Shown here: positions 15,814 to 28,300 of the stretch, one piece after another | How positions within the stretch are numbered: the first letter of the stretch is position 1 | Layout: each line of letters starts with the position of its first letter | Assembly: GCA_913058345.1 (NCBI GenBank) | Contig: CAJXQR010000010.1 | Span: 1 to 64,000, forward strand | DNA: 64,000 bases | From: an uncultured Gammaproteobacteria bacterium | GTDB lineage: Bacteria; Pseudomonadota; Gammaproteobacteria; Pseudomonadales; Porticoccaceae | Direction: 5' to 3' | Notes under the pieces: generated by a model | Told to the model about the DNA's origin: nothing | Databases searched by the model: none | Seen by the model: only the letters and a program-made list of their open reading frames with translations | Translations under genes and position numbers: made by a program

Positions 15814-16122
15814 ATGGGAAAGTTATTCGCTGTTATTGTCATTACTGCCATGGTCGCACAAGTGTCTTTTGCCGAGGTTATTAAGATCCCAGTCGGCTCT
15901 CAGGCTAGCCATAAAAAGCACCAGCAACTGCCCAGACAAGGCCAAAGTCGAGCCAGCGTAGAAGCCCAGTTTGGCGCCCCCGAGGCGATCAACCCCGCCG
16001 TTGGTGAGCCGCCTATATCATCCTGGCAATACCGCGATTACATTGTCTATTTTGAATATGATCATGTCCTGCATAGTGTCATAAAACATAAGCCAACAAA
16101 CCTTGACACCCAATCAAAGTAA
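15814..16122 (+). CDS. Small periplasmic protein of unknown function
   Basis: 102 residues with a clear signal peptide (MGKLFAVIVITAMVAQVSFA, likely cut after SFA). The mature part has QSRASVEAQFGAP followed by SSWQYRDYIVYFEYDHVLHSV, a pattern like the BamE/SmpA-type fold, in which a helix with a Q-FG-P turn precedes a W-Y-(V/I)-F strand. That likeness is tentative. It is convergent with nqrM, with only 26 bases between the two stops. Confidence 0.7.
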   Translation: MGKLFAVIVITAMVAQVSFAEVIKIPVGSQASHKKHQQLPRQGQSRASVEAQFGAPEAINPAVGEPPISSWQYRDYIVYFEYDHVLHSVIKHKPTNLDTQSK

Positions 16123-16148
16123 ACCAAAGCAAATGTTCAATCGTAGTT

Positions 16149-16400
16149 TTATCGACCGGAATTTTCTGTGGCGTCGTAACTCAACTCGGTCGCTAAGTTA
16201 CCCGAGCGGGAAGTCTCGCGCTTCTGCTCTTCATCACACTTCTTCATATCACCGCCACAAATATCACAACTACGGTCCAGACCTAGGGCAGCAATGCCGC
16301 CACACGTGCCTTTGATGGGCTTATTCGAAAAAATAACACCTAAAGACATAGCCGCAATCAGCAATAGTAAAAAGAAAAAGGCAAAAACTAATTCAAACAT
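16149..16400 (-). CDS. nqrM: NqrM, Na+-NQR maturation protein
   Basis: 83 residues: one N-terminal membrane helix (FAFFFLLLLIAAMSLGVIF) and then a cysteine-rich part, KGTCGG and DRSCDICGGDMKKC. This matches NqrM (formerly DUF539), needed to insert iron at the NqrD/NqrE interface. Its ATG overlaps the apbE stop by one base (TAATG), and it closes the nqr operon, the standard position for this gene. Confidence 0.92.
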   Translation of the reverse strand: MFELVFAFFFLLLLIAAMSLGVIFSNKPIKGTCGGIAALGLDRSCDICGGDMKKCDEEQKRETSRSGNLATELSYDATENSGR

Positions 16401-17437
16401 TATTCAGCTCCCTTCAAATAGGGCTCAAAAGCGTCACTGTGACTGGCTTGAAAACCCTCACCAGTTTTGACCAGCAAATAGACGGGGATATCCCGCTGTC
16501 CCGCTAATTCAAGGGTTTTTTCTGCCCCCATCACCATAAACGCTGTCGCCAGCGCATCGGCTACCCCGGCAGTATCTGCCAGCACCGTCACTGAAGCAAG
16601 ATTGTGCGTGATCGGCTTGCCCGTACGAGGGTCTATAGTGTGTGAATACCTAACGCCCTCACGTTCGAAGTAATTTCGGTAATCACCGGATGTTGCAACG
16701 CCTACGTTCGTGACAGAGATAACTTTTTCAACATCTCCCTGCAGCAAACCTGGCATTTCAATAGCAATACGCCAGGGTAAAGCCTTTCGATTATGGCCGG
16801 CTAATTGTAGCTCTCCACCCACTTCCACCAAAAAGTTCGTAAAACCCTGGGTACGCAACAAAGCTGCAACCTGCTGCGCAGCATAGCCTTTAGCAATAGC
16901 CGACAAATCGAGATCAATTGCAGCCAGCTTGCTGACTGTATTGTCATCGGCCAAACGTAATTGCCTCAAGTCAACCTTGGGCAACAAAGCATTGATTTGA
17001 TGCTCGGAAGGCACTTTGTCGCCAGTATCTTCAGGACCAAAGCCCCACAGATCAACCAAAGGACCCACGGTTGGGTCGAATGCGCCAAGGGTCAAAGCAT
17101 GGATATGCTGGGCACCCTGCAAAACCTGCCATAGGTCAGCACTTACATTTAACGTTTCACCAACGGTAAGCCGGTTCAATTGGTTAAGTTCAGAGTCAGG
17201 TTTATAGGTGCTCATTGACTGATCAAGACGAGCAAGCAAGTGCGCGACTGCGTCCTCTACACCATCGGGGAAGCGCCCGGCATCAGTCACCACAGTGATA
17301 TGGTAGGTGGTGCCCATGGTCTGCCCCGAAAATGACAGGTCAATATCTTTAGGCGTGCACGCTGAAAGTAGACAGAGACTCGCCAGCAGAAATAAAAACG
17401 AGGCCCATAAAGGCCTCGTTCTAGCAGGATATTTCAC
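16400..17437 (-). CDS. apbE: ApbE, FAD:protein FMN transferase (lipoprotein)
   Basis: About 345 residues from a GTG at 17437, chosen because it gives a clean lipoprotein signal (MKYPARTRP, a hydrophobic core, lipobox LLSAC) and starts 4 bases after the nqrF stop. An upstream ATG at 17485 would overlap nqrF by 43 bases. ApbE links FMN by a phosphoester bond to threonines of NqrB, NqrC, RnfG and RnfD. Typical motifs are SGQTMGTTYH near the start, FDPTVGPLVDLWGFG and HTIDPRTGKP. Confidence 0.93.
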   Translation of the reverse strand: MKYPARTRPLWASFLFLLASLCLLSACTPKDIDLSFSGQTMGTTYHITVVTDAGRFPDGVEDAVAHLLARLDQSMSTYKPDSELNQLNRLTVGETLNVSADLWQVLQGAQHIHALTLGAFDPTVGPLVDLWGFGPEDTGDKVPSEHQINALLPKVDLRQLRLADDNTVSKLAAIDLDLSAIAKGYAAQQVAALLRTQGFTNFLVEVGGELQLAGHNRKALPWRIAIEMPGLLQGDVEKVISVTNVGVATSGDYRNYFEREGVRYSHTIDPRTGKPITHNLASVTVLADTAGVADALATAFMVMGAEKTLELAGQRDIPVYLLVKTGEGFQASHSDAFEPYLKGAE

Positions 17438-17441
17438 CGCA

Positions 17442-18674
17442 TTAACCGCCGAAGTCATCAAGGAAAATATTATCATCCTCGACACCCAAACTGTGTAATA
17501 GCTGTATCACAGCAGCTGTCATCATTGGCGGCCCACACATGTAATATTCGCAATCTTCCGGTGCTTCGTGCTCTTTGAGATATTCTTCAAATAACACGTT
17601 GTGAATAAAACCGGTCAAGCCATCCCAGTTATCCTCAGGCTGAGGCTCTGACAAAGCAACGTGCCATTCGAAGTTGTCGTTCTCTTCGGCCAGCATGTCA
17701 TATTCGTCCTGATAAAACATTTCGCGCAAGCTACGAGCGCCGTACCAAAAACTCATTTTGCGAGTACTGTGCAAGCGCTTGAGCTGATCAAAAATGTGCG
17801 AACGCATCGGTGCCATACCTGCACCACCACCGACAAAAACCATTTCTTTGTCGGTATCCGTTGCAAAAAATTCTCCGAAGGGCCCGTAAACAGTAATTGT
17901 ATCGCCAGGTTTCAGACTGAAGACATAAGAGGACATTTGCCCTGGTGGCAAACCCTGCGTGCGCGGTGGTGGCGCAGCGACGCGAATATTGAATTTAACG
18001 ATACCTTTTTCTTCGGGGTAATTGGCCATAGAATAAGCGCGAATGACCGGCTCATCTACCTTCGACTCGAGGTCAAAAAATTTGAAATGGTTCCAGTCAC
18101 CTCGGTATTCTTCTTCGATATCGAAATCACTAAACTTAATGTGGTGGGGTGGCGCTTCAAGTTGTACATAACCCCCCGCGCGAAAGTCAACACTCTCTCC
18201 TTCGGGCAAACGTAGCGTCAGCTCTTTAATAAAAGTGGCCACATTAGGATTTGACTCAACGACACATTCCCACTGTTTTACGCCGAAAACTTCTTCAGGC
18301 ACGATAATTTTCATATCTTGCTTGACGGGTACCTGACACGATAAACGCCAGCCTTCAGCTGCTTCTCTGCGAGTAAAGTGTGCTTCTTCAGTAGGTAAAA
18401 TGGAGCCGCCACCTTCAGAAACTATACATTTACATTGTGCGCAACTACCTCCACCGCCACAGGCAGAAGCCAAAAACAGATCATTCGCCGCCAGTGTTTG
18501 TAAGAGCTTATCACCAGCCGGTGAGGAAATTGTCTTTTCACCGTTAATTTCTATCGACACATCACCACTATTTACCAGGCGCGACCGAGCAGCCAAAATG
18601 AAAGCAACCAGTCCCAGCACGATGCCGGTAAACATAACGACGCCAAGAATGATGGTTATATTTTCCATATTCAT
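17442..18674 (-). CDS. nqrF: Na+-NQR subunit F (NADH entry subunit)
   Basis: 410 residues. It has an N-terminal membrane helix (about 5-27), a [2Fe-2S] ferredoxin domain with [12 protein letters not shown], a ferredoxin-NADP reductase-like FAD domain ([11 protein letters not shown]) and an NADH domain ([13 protein letters not shown]), ending IFLDDFGG. It takes electrons from NADH and passes them via FAD and the 2Fe-2S centre to the rest of the complex. Last structural gene of nqrABCDEF. Confidence 0.97.
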   Translation of the reverse strand: MNMENITIILGVVMFTGIVLGLVAFILAARSRLVNSGDVSIEINGEKTISSPAGDKLLQTLAANDLFLASACGGGGSCAQCKCIVSEGGGSILPTEEAHFTRREAAEGWRLSCQVPVKQDMKIIVPEEVFGVKQWECVVESNPNVATFIKELTLRLPEGESVDFRAGGYVQLEAPPHHIKFSDFDIEEEYRGDWNHFKFFDLESKVDEPVIRAYSMANYPEEKGIVKFNIRVAAPPPRTQGLPPGQMSSYVFSLKPGDTITVYGPFGEFFATDTDKEMVFVGGGAGMAPMRSHIFDQLKRLHSTRKMSFWYGARSLREMFYQDEYDMLAEENDNFEWHVALSEPQPEDNWDGLTGFIHNVLFEEYLKEHEAPEDCEYYMCGPPMMTAAVIQLLHSLGVEDDNIFLDDFGG

Positions 18675-18692
18675 AAAACTCTCTACCTCGCC

Positions 18693-19310
18693 TTACAGGT
18701 TCATGCCGCCGAAGGACATGAAGCCCAGGGACATCAAGCCAACAATCATAAATGCACCACCGAGACCACGAAGACCTTGAGGCATATCGCTATATTTGAG
18801 CTTTTCACGAATACCTGCTAGAGCAACAATGGCCAGAGCCCAACCAACACCAGCGCCAATGCCATAAACAAGGCTTTCACCAAAGACATAGTCACGCTCT
18901 ACCATAAAGAGCGAAGCCCCCAAAATGGCGCAGTTGACGGTAATCAGCGGTAAGAAAACACCGAGAGTGTTGTATAGCGCCGGCATATAACGGTCCAGGA
19001 CCATTTCCAGAATTTGCACGATGGCCGCAATAACGCCAATGTAACTCAACAAGCCGAGAAAGCTGAGATCCACCGTCTTCATACTCTCAATACCTGTCCA
19101 GGCCAGAGCACCCTCAGACAAAAGGTATGTATAAAGTAGATTGTTCACTGGAACGGTGATCGTCAATACAGCCACCACCGCGATACCCAAACCAATCGCC
19201 GCTTCAATTTTTTTCGAGATGGCTAATAAGGTACACATACCGAGGAAGAAGCTCAGTGCCATGTTCTCAATAAAAACTGAGCGAATGAATAAACTGAGAT
19301 ATTCAGCCAT
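18693..19310 (-). CDS. nqrE: Na+-NQR subunit E
   Basis: 205 residues with six predicted membrane helices, in the usual antiporter-like NqrE/RnfA family. It shows the conserved FLGMCTLLA and [10 protein letters not shown] segments, the latter carrying the cysteine that with NqrD binds iron in the membrane. Its start codon lies directly at the end of nqrD (shared base 19310). Confidence 0.97.
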   Translation of the reverse strand: MAEYLSLFIRSVFIENMALSFFLGMCTLLAISKKIEAAIGLGIAVVAVLTITVPVNNLLYTYLLSEGALAWTGIESMKTVDLSFLGLLSYIGVIAAIVQILEMVLDRYMPALYNTLGVFLPLITVNCAILGASLFMVERDYVFGESLVYGIGAGVGWALAIVALAGIREKLKYSDMPQGLRGLGGAFMIVGLMSLGFMSFGGMNL

Positions 19311-19972
19311 TACACCACCTCCGCTCGAGTATTAGGCGCCAACTCAAAATCGGGCGCCTCTACTTGATCTGTCTTGAAGGTACGCAAGATCCAGATAAAT
19401 CCTCCAATCAGGAAGAAGGCACTGGGCGGTAACAACAGCAAACCATTGGGCACATACCAACCACCCGTGCTAACCACAGGCAATATCTGAATACCCAGTA
19501 AAGAACCAGAGCCAAAGAGTTCACGTATCACTGCGAGAACAATTAAGATCACGCTGTACCCTAGACCATTGCCAACACCGTCGAGAAAACTCGCCACTGG
19601 AGGGTTTTTCATGGCATAAGCTTCGGCACGACCCATGACAATACAATTCGTAATAATGAGGCCAACAAATACCGATAGCTGCTTACTGACATCATAAGCC
19701 ACGGCTTTCAGTACCTGATCGACAACAATTACCAGCGAGGCAATGATGGTCATTTGTACAATAATGCGGATATTACCGGGAATAAAATTGCGCACTAATG
19801 AGACAAAGAAGTTCGAAAATGCGGTGACTGTCGTCAGCGCCAAACACATCACTAAGGATACCGACAGCTGTGAAGTCACCGCCAGTGCAGAACAAATACC
19901 GAGAATCTGCAGTGCGATTGGGTTGTTTTCAACAACCGGCTTAAACAGAATATCTTTCGTTTTTTCCGCCAT
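19310..19972 (-). CDS. nqrD: Na+-NQR subunit D
   Basis: 220 residues, hydrophobic with about six helices. It is paralogous to NqrE and RnfE and shares the inverted topology of that pair. The conserved cysteine segments are [10 protein letters not shown] near the start and [14 protein letters not shown]. It starts 2 bases after the nqrC stop. Confidence 0.97.
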   Translation of the reverse strand: MAEKTKDILFKPVVENNPIALQILGICSALAVTSQLSVSLVMCLALTTVTAFSNFFVSLVRNFIPGNIRIIVQMTIIASLVIVVDQVLKAVAYDVSKQLSVFVGLIITNCIVMGRAEAYAMKNPPVASFLDGVGNGLGYSVILIVLAVIRELFGSGSLLGIQILPVVSTGGWYVPNGLLLLPPSAFFLIGGFIWILRTFKTDQVEAPDFELAPNTRAEVV

Positions 19973-19974
19973 GA

Positions 19975-20748
19975 TTACGCCTCCCCTTCTTTGAGCTTGG
20001 TCAGAAACGGCGCAAAGCCATTCTCACCCAACCAGAACTGAATTAACTGACTAACACCGCGGCTCGTCAAAGTTGCCCCTGATAAGCCATCGATTTGATA
20101 CTCGCTTCCCGCGCGTTTGCTATCTACGGGCCCTTTAATCACTTTCAGCGCAGTTTTGCCTTCATCATCAAAGACCTTTTTGCCCTCCCATTTGGCCTTC
20201 CAGAGAGGGTTATCCACTTCGCCACCCAGCCCCGGTGTTTCGGCATGCTCATAAAAGCCTATCCCCGCGACGGTATTCAAATCACCCTCCAGGGCGATGA
20301 AACCATAGAGGGTTGACCACAGGCCATAACCTTTTATTGGCAGGATCACTTTCTCTATACCGGCCGAATTTTCAACGATATAGACGGTAGCCACATTCGC
20401 ACGGCGTGAGATTTTTGCCAGATCATCACTCGCACTCAACTCTTCAGATTGAGCGGGGTCTTTACTGGCTTTACGCTGGTCGTAATTAGCTGGGTCGACT
20501 GCATCGGTAAATTCACCCGAATCTAGATCCACAGCTCGGACCGAAATATCGTCGAATTGACTATCAACACTCACCCCATCTTTCAGCAAGCCAGCCGCCG
20601 CCAAAATATTGGTTTTGCGATCGAGATCTTTGTTGGCTTGCTGCATTGGTCGCAGCAAAACAGCTGAAGACGCCACGACAATCGAGCACACCACACAAAG
20701 AATCAAAGCAACACTGAGCGTGCCGCCAACAGTATCTTTATTAAGCAC
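19975..20748 (-). CDS. nqrC: Na+-NQR subunit C (covalent FMN)
   Basis: 257 residues with one N-terminal membrane helix ([20 protein letters not shown]) and a periplasmic FMN-binding domain. The flavinylation site is [12 protein letters not shown] at about residue 225, the threonine of SGAT being the ApbE target. The GTG start at 20748 overlaps the nqrB end by 8 bases. Confidence 0.97.
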   Translation of the reverse strand: MLNKDTVGGTLSVALILCVVCSIVVASSAVLLRPMQQANKDLDRKTNILAAAGLLKDGVSVDSQFDDISVRAVDLDSGEFTDAVDPANYDQRKASKDPAQSEELSASDDLAKISRRANVATVYIVENSAGIEKVILPIKGYGLWSTLYGFIALEGDLNTVAGIGFYEHAETPGLGGEVDNPLWKAKWEGKKVFDDEGKTALKVIKGPVDSKRAGSEYQIDGLSGATLTSRGVSQLIQFWLGENGFAPFLTKLKEGEA

Positions 20749-21940
20749 GGGCGAGCCTCCGTTTCACATTAGCTTGAACCACGAAATGATCAATCAGTGG
20801 CGCAAAGAGGTTGGCGAACAAAATGGCCAACATCATTCCTTCAGGGAAGGCTGGGTTCGTTACACGAATCAAGACCACCATGACGCCAATCAAACCACCG
20901 AACCACATTTTCCCAGCGTTGGTCATTGAGGCCGACACTGGGTCAGTTGCCATAAACACCATGCCGAATGCAAAGCCCCCCACCACCAGATGCCAATGCC
21001 AGGGCATAGCAAACATCGGGTTAACATCAGAGCCGATCAAGTTAAAGAGGGTTGATACCGCGAACATACCCAGCACTACGCCCAGCATTATGCGCCATGA
21101 GGCAATACGAGCAAGCAATAGTATGGCCCCACCAATAAGGATTGCCAGGGTGGATACTTCGCCTACAGAACCGGGCATGCGGCCAATGAAAGCGTCCATC
21201 CAGGTTACCTGAGTTTGCAAAGCGGCCATGCCGTCACTTGCGATAACAGACAATGCCGTTGCGCCGGTATAGCCATCGACCGCGGTCCAGACCGCATCAC
21301 CTGACATCGCTGCAGGATAGGCGAAAAAGACAAAGGCCCTTCCGGTCAGTGCTGGGTTGAGGAAATTCTTGCCCGTACCACCGAATATTTCCTTGCCGAT
21401 TACTACACCAAAGCTAATACCCAAAGCGACCATCCACAGGGGTAGATCGGGGGGACAAATCAAAGCAAAAAGTATCGAAGTGACAAAGAACCCTTCGTTA
21501 ATTTCGTGGCCACGAACAATGGAAAAGAGTACTTCCCAGAAGCCACCCACAATAAAGGTGACCATATAGATAGGCACAAAGAACACCGCGCCGTAGATAA
21601 AACAGTCCCAGATGCTGGCTGGATCGTAACCGGCAAACAAGCCGATCAACACGCCGTGCCAACCGGCGACCTCACCGCCACCCATGGCGGCCATCGCAGT
21701 ATTGGCCTGAAAGCCCAGGTTATACATGCCGTAAAACATTGCGGGAAAAGCTGCCAACCAAACAGTAATCATCACCCGTTTCAGGTCGATACCATCGCGA
21801 ACATGTGAACCTGTTTTGGTAACACTGGAGGGCGAATAAAAAATGGTATCAGCCGCTTCATAGAGGGCATACCATTTCTCATATTTACCGCCTTTATGAA
21901 AATGCGGTTCTACTGAATCTAGAATTTTTCTCAATCCCAC
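20741..21940 (-). CDS. nqrB: Na+-NQR subunit B (covalent FMN, Na+ channel)
   Basis: 399 residues, polytopic (about ten helices). The covalent FMN site is in [10 protein letters not shown] near residue 235. The family opening [18 protein letters not shown] and the C-terminal [14 protein letters not shown] are visible. This subunit carries the Na+ path and the final FMN/riboflavin sites leading to ubiquinone. It begins 3 bases after the nqrA stop. Confidence 0.97.
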   Translation of the reverse strand: MGLRKILDSVEPHFHKGGKYEKWYALYEAADTIFYSPSSVTKTGSHVRDGIDLKRVMITVWLAAFPAMFYGMYNLGFQANTAMAAMGGGEVAGWHGVLIGLFAGYDPASIWDCFIYGAVFFVPIYMVTFIVGGFWEVLFSIVRGHEINEGFFVTSILFALICPPDLPLWMVALGISFGVVIGKEIFGGTGKNFLNPALTGRAFVFFAYPAAMSGDAVWTAVDGYTGATALSVIASDGMAALQTQVTWMDAFIGRMPGSVGEVSTLAILIGGAILLLARIASWRIMLGVVLGMFAVSTLFNLIGSDVNPMFAMPWHWHLVVGGFAFGMVFMATDPVSASMTNAGKMWFGGLIGVMVVLIRVTNPAFPEGMMLAILFANLFAPLIDHFVVQANVKRRLARA

Positions 21941-21943
21941 GGA

Positions 21944-23338
<1,395 letters not shown>

Positions 23339-23500
23339 CTACAAGCTGGAAAGCAAGCGCTATTTTTCAAGGGGACATACCGGTCAGCAGACGAAAAAAC
23401 TGTCGCTAGCCAGAACAATCGGGCGGAAATTATAAAGAGGTCAGCGTCTATTTACCAGAGCGATAGCGACTTACCAACGCGGCAACGCCGACCCCGCCTA

Positions 23501-24955
23501 TTAATTCGCCGACGGGAACATAGGCCAGCGCACGCCCGCCATTTGCTCGAGACAGCGCAGCACCTGACAGCTGTAGCCAAATTCATTGTCATACCAGCAA
23601 TACAGCACACAGTTGTCCCCATCAACGATGGTTGCCTGAGAATCAAAAATACACGCGTGGCGATCACCCACGAAGTCAGTCGATACTGCCTCGCTGGAAA
23701 TTGTGTAGCCTATTTGCTGCTGCAGTGGCGAAAATAGCGCACTGCGGCGCATAAACTCATTCAGCTCTTCCCGATTAGTGTCACGACCCAGACGCAAGTT
23801 AAGAATTGCCATCGACACATTGGGCGTTGGTACGCGGATCGCATTACCCGTCAACTTGCCCTCAAGCTCAGGGATTGCTTTGGCCACAGCCTTGGCAGCA
23901 CCTGTTTCAGTCAACACCATATTCAAAGCAGCACTTCGGCCGCGCCTCGCCCCAGAATGGTAATTATCAATCAGGTTTTGGTCGTTGGTATAGGCATGGA
24001 CAGTCTCAACATGGCCGCGCTCAACGCCGTATTCATCAAGTAATGCACGCAACACGGGAACGATGGCATTGGTTGTACAGGATGCCGCTGACACAATAGT
24101 ACTGTCGGTGCTTATTTCATTATCGTTGACACCGTAAACAATATTTGGGATATCGCCTTTACCTGGTGCGGTCAACATCACCTTGCTGACACCCTTACAT
24201 TCAAGGTGCTGACCGAGCCCTTTCTCATCACGCCAAACACCGGTATTGTCGATGACAATGGCATTGTTAATACCGTAATCAGTGTAATCCACCTCATTCG
24301 GCGAATTGGCATAAATCACCTGGATTTCATTACCATTGCAAATCAGTTTATTCTCTTCTTCGATGACGCGAATCGTTCCTTTAAAGGAACCGTGCACCGA
24401 ATCACGGCGCAGTAAACTAGCGCGGGTCTCCAAATCATTATTGCTTTTACCTTTGCGCACCACGATCGCTCGCAGACGCAACAAATCACCACCGCCGGCC
24501 TTTTCAATCAACAAACGCGCCACTAAACGCCCAATGCGACCAAAGCCATAAAGCACAACATCTTGTGGCTCAGGCAGAGGCTTTTGGTTTTTGGCAATCA
24601 AGGCACTCATTTCATCGAGCAGAAAAGCCTTGGGATCACGCCCTTCACTCTTCTCCTGATACGTTACCGTCAACTTGCCGATATCGATATGTGCTGGGCC
24701 AATACCCATTTCTACCAGTGCTTCAATCATCGGAAAGGTTTCGAACTCGGACAACTCATTCTGTTCGATCTGCCGCACAAAGCGGTGTGCTTTCATGAGG
24801 TCGGTGACCGACAAATTCACCATGTTGCGGCCATACATATACAGCGAAACATTGTTCTCGCGGTAGAGTTTGCCAATCAAAGGGATCATGGCCTCTGCCA
24901 GTGCTTCACGCTCTTTCCAGTCTTTGAAGAAGTCAGTCGGTTGCGGTCGATTCAC
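23501..24955 (-). CDS. gap: Glyceraldehyde-3-phosphate dehydrogenase, long form
   Basis: 484 residues, about 150 longer than classical GAPDH. The catalytic part (about 130-480) has the NAD motif YGFGRIGR, the active site SAASCTTNA and TVHAYTNDQNLIDNYHSGARRGR split across the substrate loop (residues about 320-342). The first 130 residues form the N-terminal extension seen in the long GAPDH of Pseudomonas and Marinobacter. It is adjacent and divergent to mfd, as I recall for the same pair in Pseudomonas aeruginosa. Probably a gluconeogenic or alternative GAPDH. Confidence 0.9.
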   Translation of the reverse strand: MNRPQPTDFFKDWKEREALAEAMIPLIGKLYRENNVSLYMYGRNMVNLSVTDLMKAHRFVRQIEQNELSEFETFPMIEALVEMGIGPAHIDIGKLTVTYQEKSEGRDPKAFLLDEMSALIAKNQKPLPEPQDVVLYGFGRIGRLVARLLIEKAGGGDLLRLRAIVVRKGKSNNDLETRASLLRRDSVHGSFKGTIRVIEEENKLICNGNEIQVIYANSPNEVDYTDYGINNAIVIDNTGVWRDEKGLGQHLECKGVSKVMLTAPGKGDIPNIVYGVNDNEISTDSTIVSAASCTTNAIVPVLRALLDEYGVERGHVETVHAYTNDQNLIDNYHSGARRGRSAALNMVLTETGAAKAVAKAIPELEGKLTGNAIRVPTPNVSMAILNLRLGRDTNREELNEFMRRSALFSPLQQQIGYTISSEAVSTDFVGDRHACIFDSQATIVDGDNCVLYCWYDNEFGYSCQVLRCLEQMAGVRWPMFPSAN

Positions 24956-25360
24956 GTTGTATTACCTGCTTTTCGATAGTTGCTGAGGAAGGGTGGGTAG
25001 GGCTCGCCATGAAGCAATGAGGCTACAGCCAAGCAGCTATTTACAAGCAGACAAATGCTTATAAAATAGCGCCGCTATTATCGTGATTCACTCCCGCAAG
25101 TGCAACGGGCCGCAGCACAAAATGCGCGAGATGAGCAAGAATTTATGCCCTTCGCCGGCAGAAATAGTTATTTTGCCAAGCATTTCCCAAAGTAGCGCCC
25201 ACCGCTAAACCCTCCATTTGCACCAGAATGGGCTAAACAAGCAGCAGCCATCTCATCCAGGCTATCAATTGTTTCACCCACCGCATGACGCACCGCAACG
25301 GCCCCGGTACAATACCCAGCGCTATTGCCAACCCACTTTCCATGACACGTCTTCGAATTA
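24956..25360. other. Intergenic region between gap and mfd
   Basis: A 405-base divergent spacer. I see no reading frame with a ribosome site, RNA gene or repeat. It should contain the two opposite promoters, but no convincing -35/-10 pair stood out. Confidence 0.5.
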
Positions 25361-28300
25361 TTGCCAATGCCTCACTCTAAATTCACCACCCCCGCTGCCA
25401 ACAAGGCCGGCGATCGACGCCACTGGGGCCAACTTTATGGTGCTGCCAAGTCCCTGGCGATTATGTCAGCAGCCAATAAACACCACGGCTTAACACTAGT
25501 GCTGACAGAATCGGCTAAAGCAGCCGCCGCACTGGAACGAGAGCTTCAATTTTTTAGCGACGACGAACCATTACCCGTGCTCCACCTGCCCGACTGGGAG
25601 ACCTTGCCCTACGATTTGTTTTCACCCCATCAGGATATTATTTCCGAGCGCCTGCACACTCTGCATTTACTGCCCGAGATAGAACGCGGCGTCCTCGTCG
25701 TGCCGGTCGCCACTGCCATGCACCGCTTGCCACCAGCCAGCTACGTCGCTGGCAATAGCTTTGCATACAAGGTTGGCGAAAAACTCGACATCAACGCCCT
25801 GCGCCAACAATTTCAGCGTGCAGGTTACCACTGCGTCGACACGGTTTATGAGCACGGCGAGTACGCTGTGCGCGGCGCACTCATTGATGTTTTCCCGATG
25901 GGTTCAAAACACCCCTTTCGCATCGATCTATTTGATGATGAAATTGAGACCCTGCGCAGTTTCGATGCCGAAAGCCAACTTACACTTGAAAAAACCGACA
26001 GTATCTCGCTTTTACCTGCCAAAGAATTCCCGCAGACAGATGCCGGCACTAAACGTTTTCTCGACAATTGGCATCTGCAATTTGATGTCGACCCTCGCGA
26101 GTGCACCCTCTATCAAAGTATTCGCAGTGGCAACACACCCAGCGGCATCGAATATTACTTACCCCTGTTTTTCGAGCAGACCGCCACGCTGTTTGAACAC
26201 CTGCCTGCTAACACCTTGTTATTTGCCGACAGCGAAATTAACGCTGCCGCCAGCAGCTTTTGGCACGAAGCTGTCGACCGCTACGAATCTTATGGCGTGG
26301 ACCCGACACGACCACTGCTCAAGCCTGCTCAACTGTTTATGCCCGTTGAAGAGCTCTTTAGCGCCATTGGCAAACTCCCGCGCACGGACATTCAGTACCA
26401 GAGCCTTGCCGCCGCCAGTGCTAATTATAATTTTGCTACGCAGCTTTTGCCCGACCTCAGCGTCGATAGCAAGGCCAGCCAAGCCCTCGAAAAACTGGAT
26501 AATTTTTTACTCGAAACCGAGGCCCGCACCCTGTTTTGCGCCGAGTCACCGGGGCGCCGTGAAGTCCTGTTAGAGCTGCTTGGCAGCATCGGCGTTGTTC
26601 CCCAGGCCGTCAATTCATGGCAGGCCTTTTGTGACGAGCAAGCCTCAATTTGCATCACCGTTTATCCCCTCGAGCGCGGCCTGCAACTCGACTCCCCGGC
26701 GGTTAATTTAATTAGCGAAAGTGAATTATTTGGCCAGCAAATTCTGCAACGCCGTCGCCGCTCCCGTCAGAAAGAAGGGGCCGAGCAAGTTGTTAAGAAT
26801 CTCACCGAACTGCAAATCGGTGCGCCCGTCGTTCACATTGACCACGGTGTCGGACGTTACGCCGGCTTGACCACCATGGAAATGGACGGCGAGCCTTTGG
26901 AGTTTCTCGAACTACACTACGCGGATGAAGCCAAGCTCTACGTACCCGTTGCCAACCTGCACTTAATCAGCCGCTACAGCGGCGGCGACCCCGACACCGC
27001 CCCGCTCCATATATTGGGCAGTGAGCGCTGGCAAAAAGCGAAAGAAAAAGCCGCCAAACAAATTCGCGACACTGCCGCCGAGCTATTAAACATTTACGCC
27101 CGCCGAGAAGCCCGTGAAGGTTTTCACTACCAGATGTCGACCGACGACTATCGCACGTTCTCAGCCGAATTTCCCTTTGAGGAAACCCCCGACCAGCTCG
27201 ATGCCATCGAAGCTGTTCGCGCCGATATGACCGGCGCCCAACCCATGGACAGACTGATTTGCGGCGATGTGGGTTTTGGCAAAACCGAAGTCGCCATGCG
27301 CGCTGCTTTTATTGCTGTCAGCAATAACAAACAAATCGTCGTTCTTGTGCCCACCACCCTGCTCGCCCAGCAGCACTACGACAATTTCAATGACCGCTTT
27401 GCCAACTGGCCAGTCAATATCGAGGTGATTTCGCGTTTCAAAACAGCTAAAGAACAGGATGCCGTTTTCGCGAAAGCCGCCGCCGGCGATATCGACATTT
27501 TGATTGGCACCCATAAGCTATTAAACAGCAATATTAAATATCGAGACCTTGGCCTGCTGGTTATCGACGAGGAACACCGCTTCGGGGTGAATCAAAAAGA
27601 GAAACTCAAATCGATGCGCAGCGAGGTCGATATCCTCACGCTGACAGCCACACCGATTCCCCGCACTTTGAACATGGCCATGGGAGGGATTCGCGATTTA
27701 TCGATTATCGCCACACCGCCAGCCCGACGTCTGTCCGTTAAAACCTTTGTCCATCAGAATGAAAGCCGCGTGGTGCGCGAGGCGATACTGCGCGAGGTGC
27801 TGCGTGGCGGGCAGGTTTACTTTCTGCACAACGAGGTGAAAAGCATTGAGCGCACAGCCAATGAATTGCAGGCTATGTTGCCAGAGGCGCGCATTGATAT
27901 TGCCCACGGGCAAATGCGCGAGCGCGATCTTGAAAAGGTCATGGCCGACTTCTATCACCAGCGCTGCAATATACTGGTTTGCACCACTATTATTGAAACT
28001 GGCATCGACGTACCCAGTGCTAACACGATTATTATTGACCGAGCCGACAAGCTGGGCCTTGCTCAACTCCATCAATTGCGGGGCCGTGTTGGGCGCTCCC
28101 ACCACCAGGCTTACGCCTATTTACTGACGCCCCACCCTAAGCAAATGAGCAGCGATGCCCACAAACGACTGGAAGCCATTAGCGCTGCCGACCAGCTCGG
28201 CTCCGGCTTCACACTCGCCACTCACGACCTCGAAATACGCGGTGCGGGAGAGTTACTCGGTGACGGTCAGAGTGGCCACATTCACAGCATTGGCTTTTCG

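Noticed and set aside
17661-18215. 184-codon plus-strand frame opposite nqrF
   Set aside because: Antisense to a fully supported nqrF; no motif.
25761-26573. 270-codon open frame in another frame of mfd
   Set aside because: A shadow of mfd codon use; composition rich in Ser, Pro and Ala without domain pattern.
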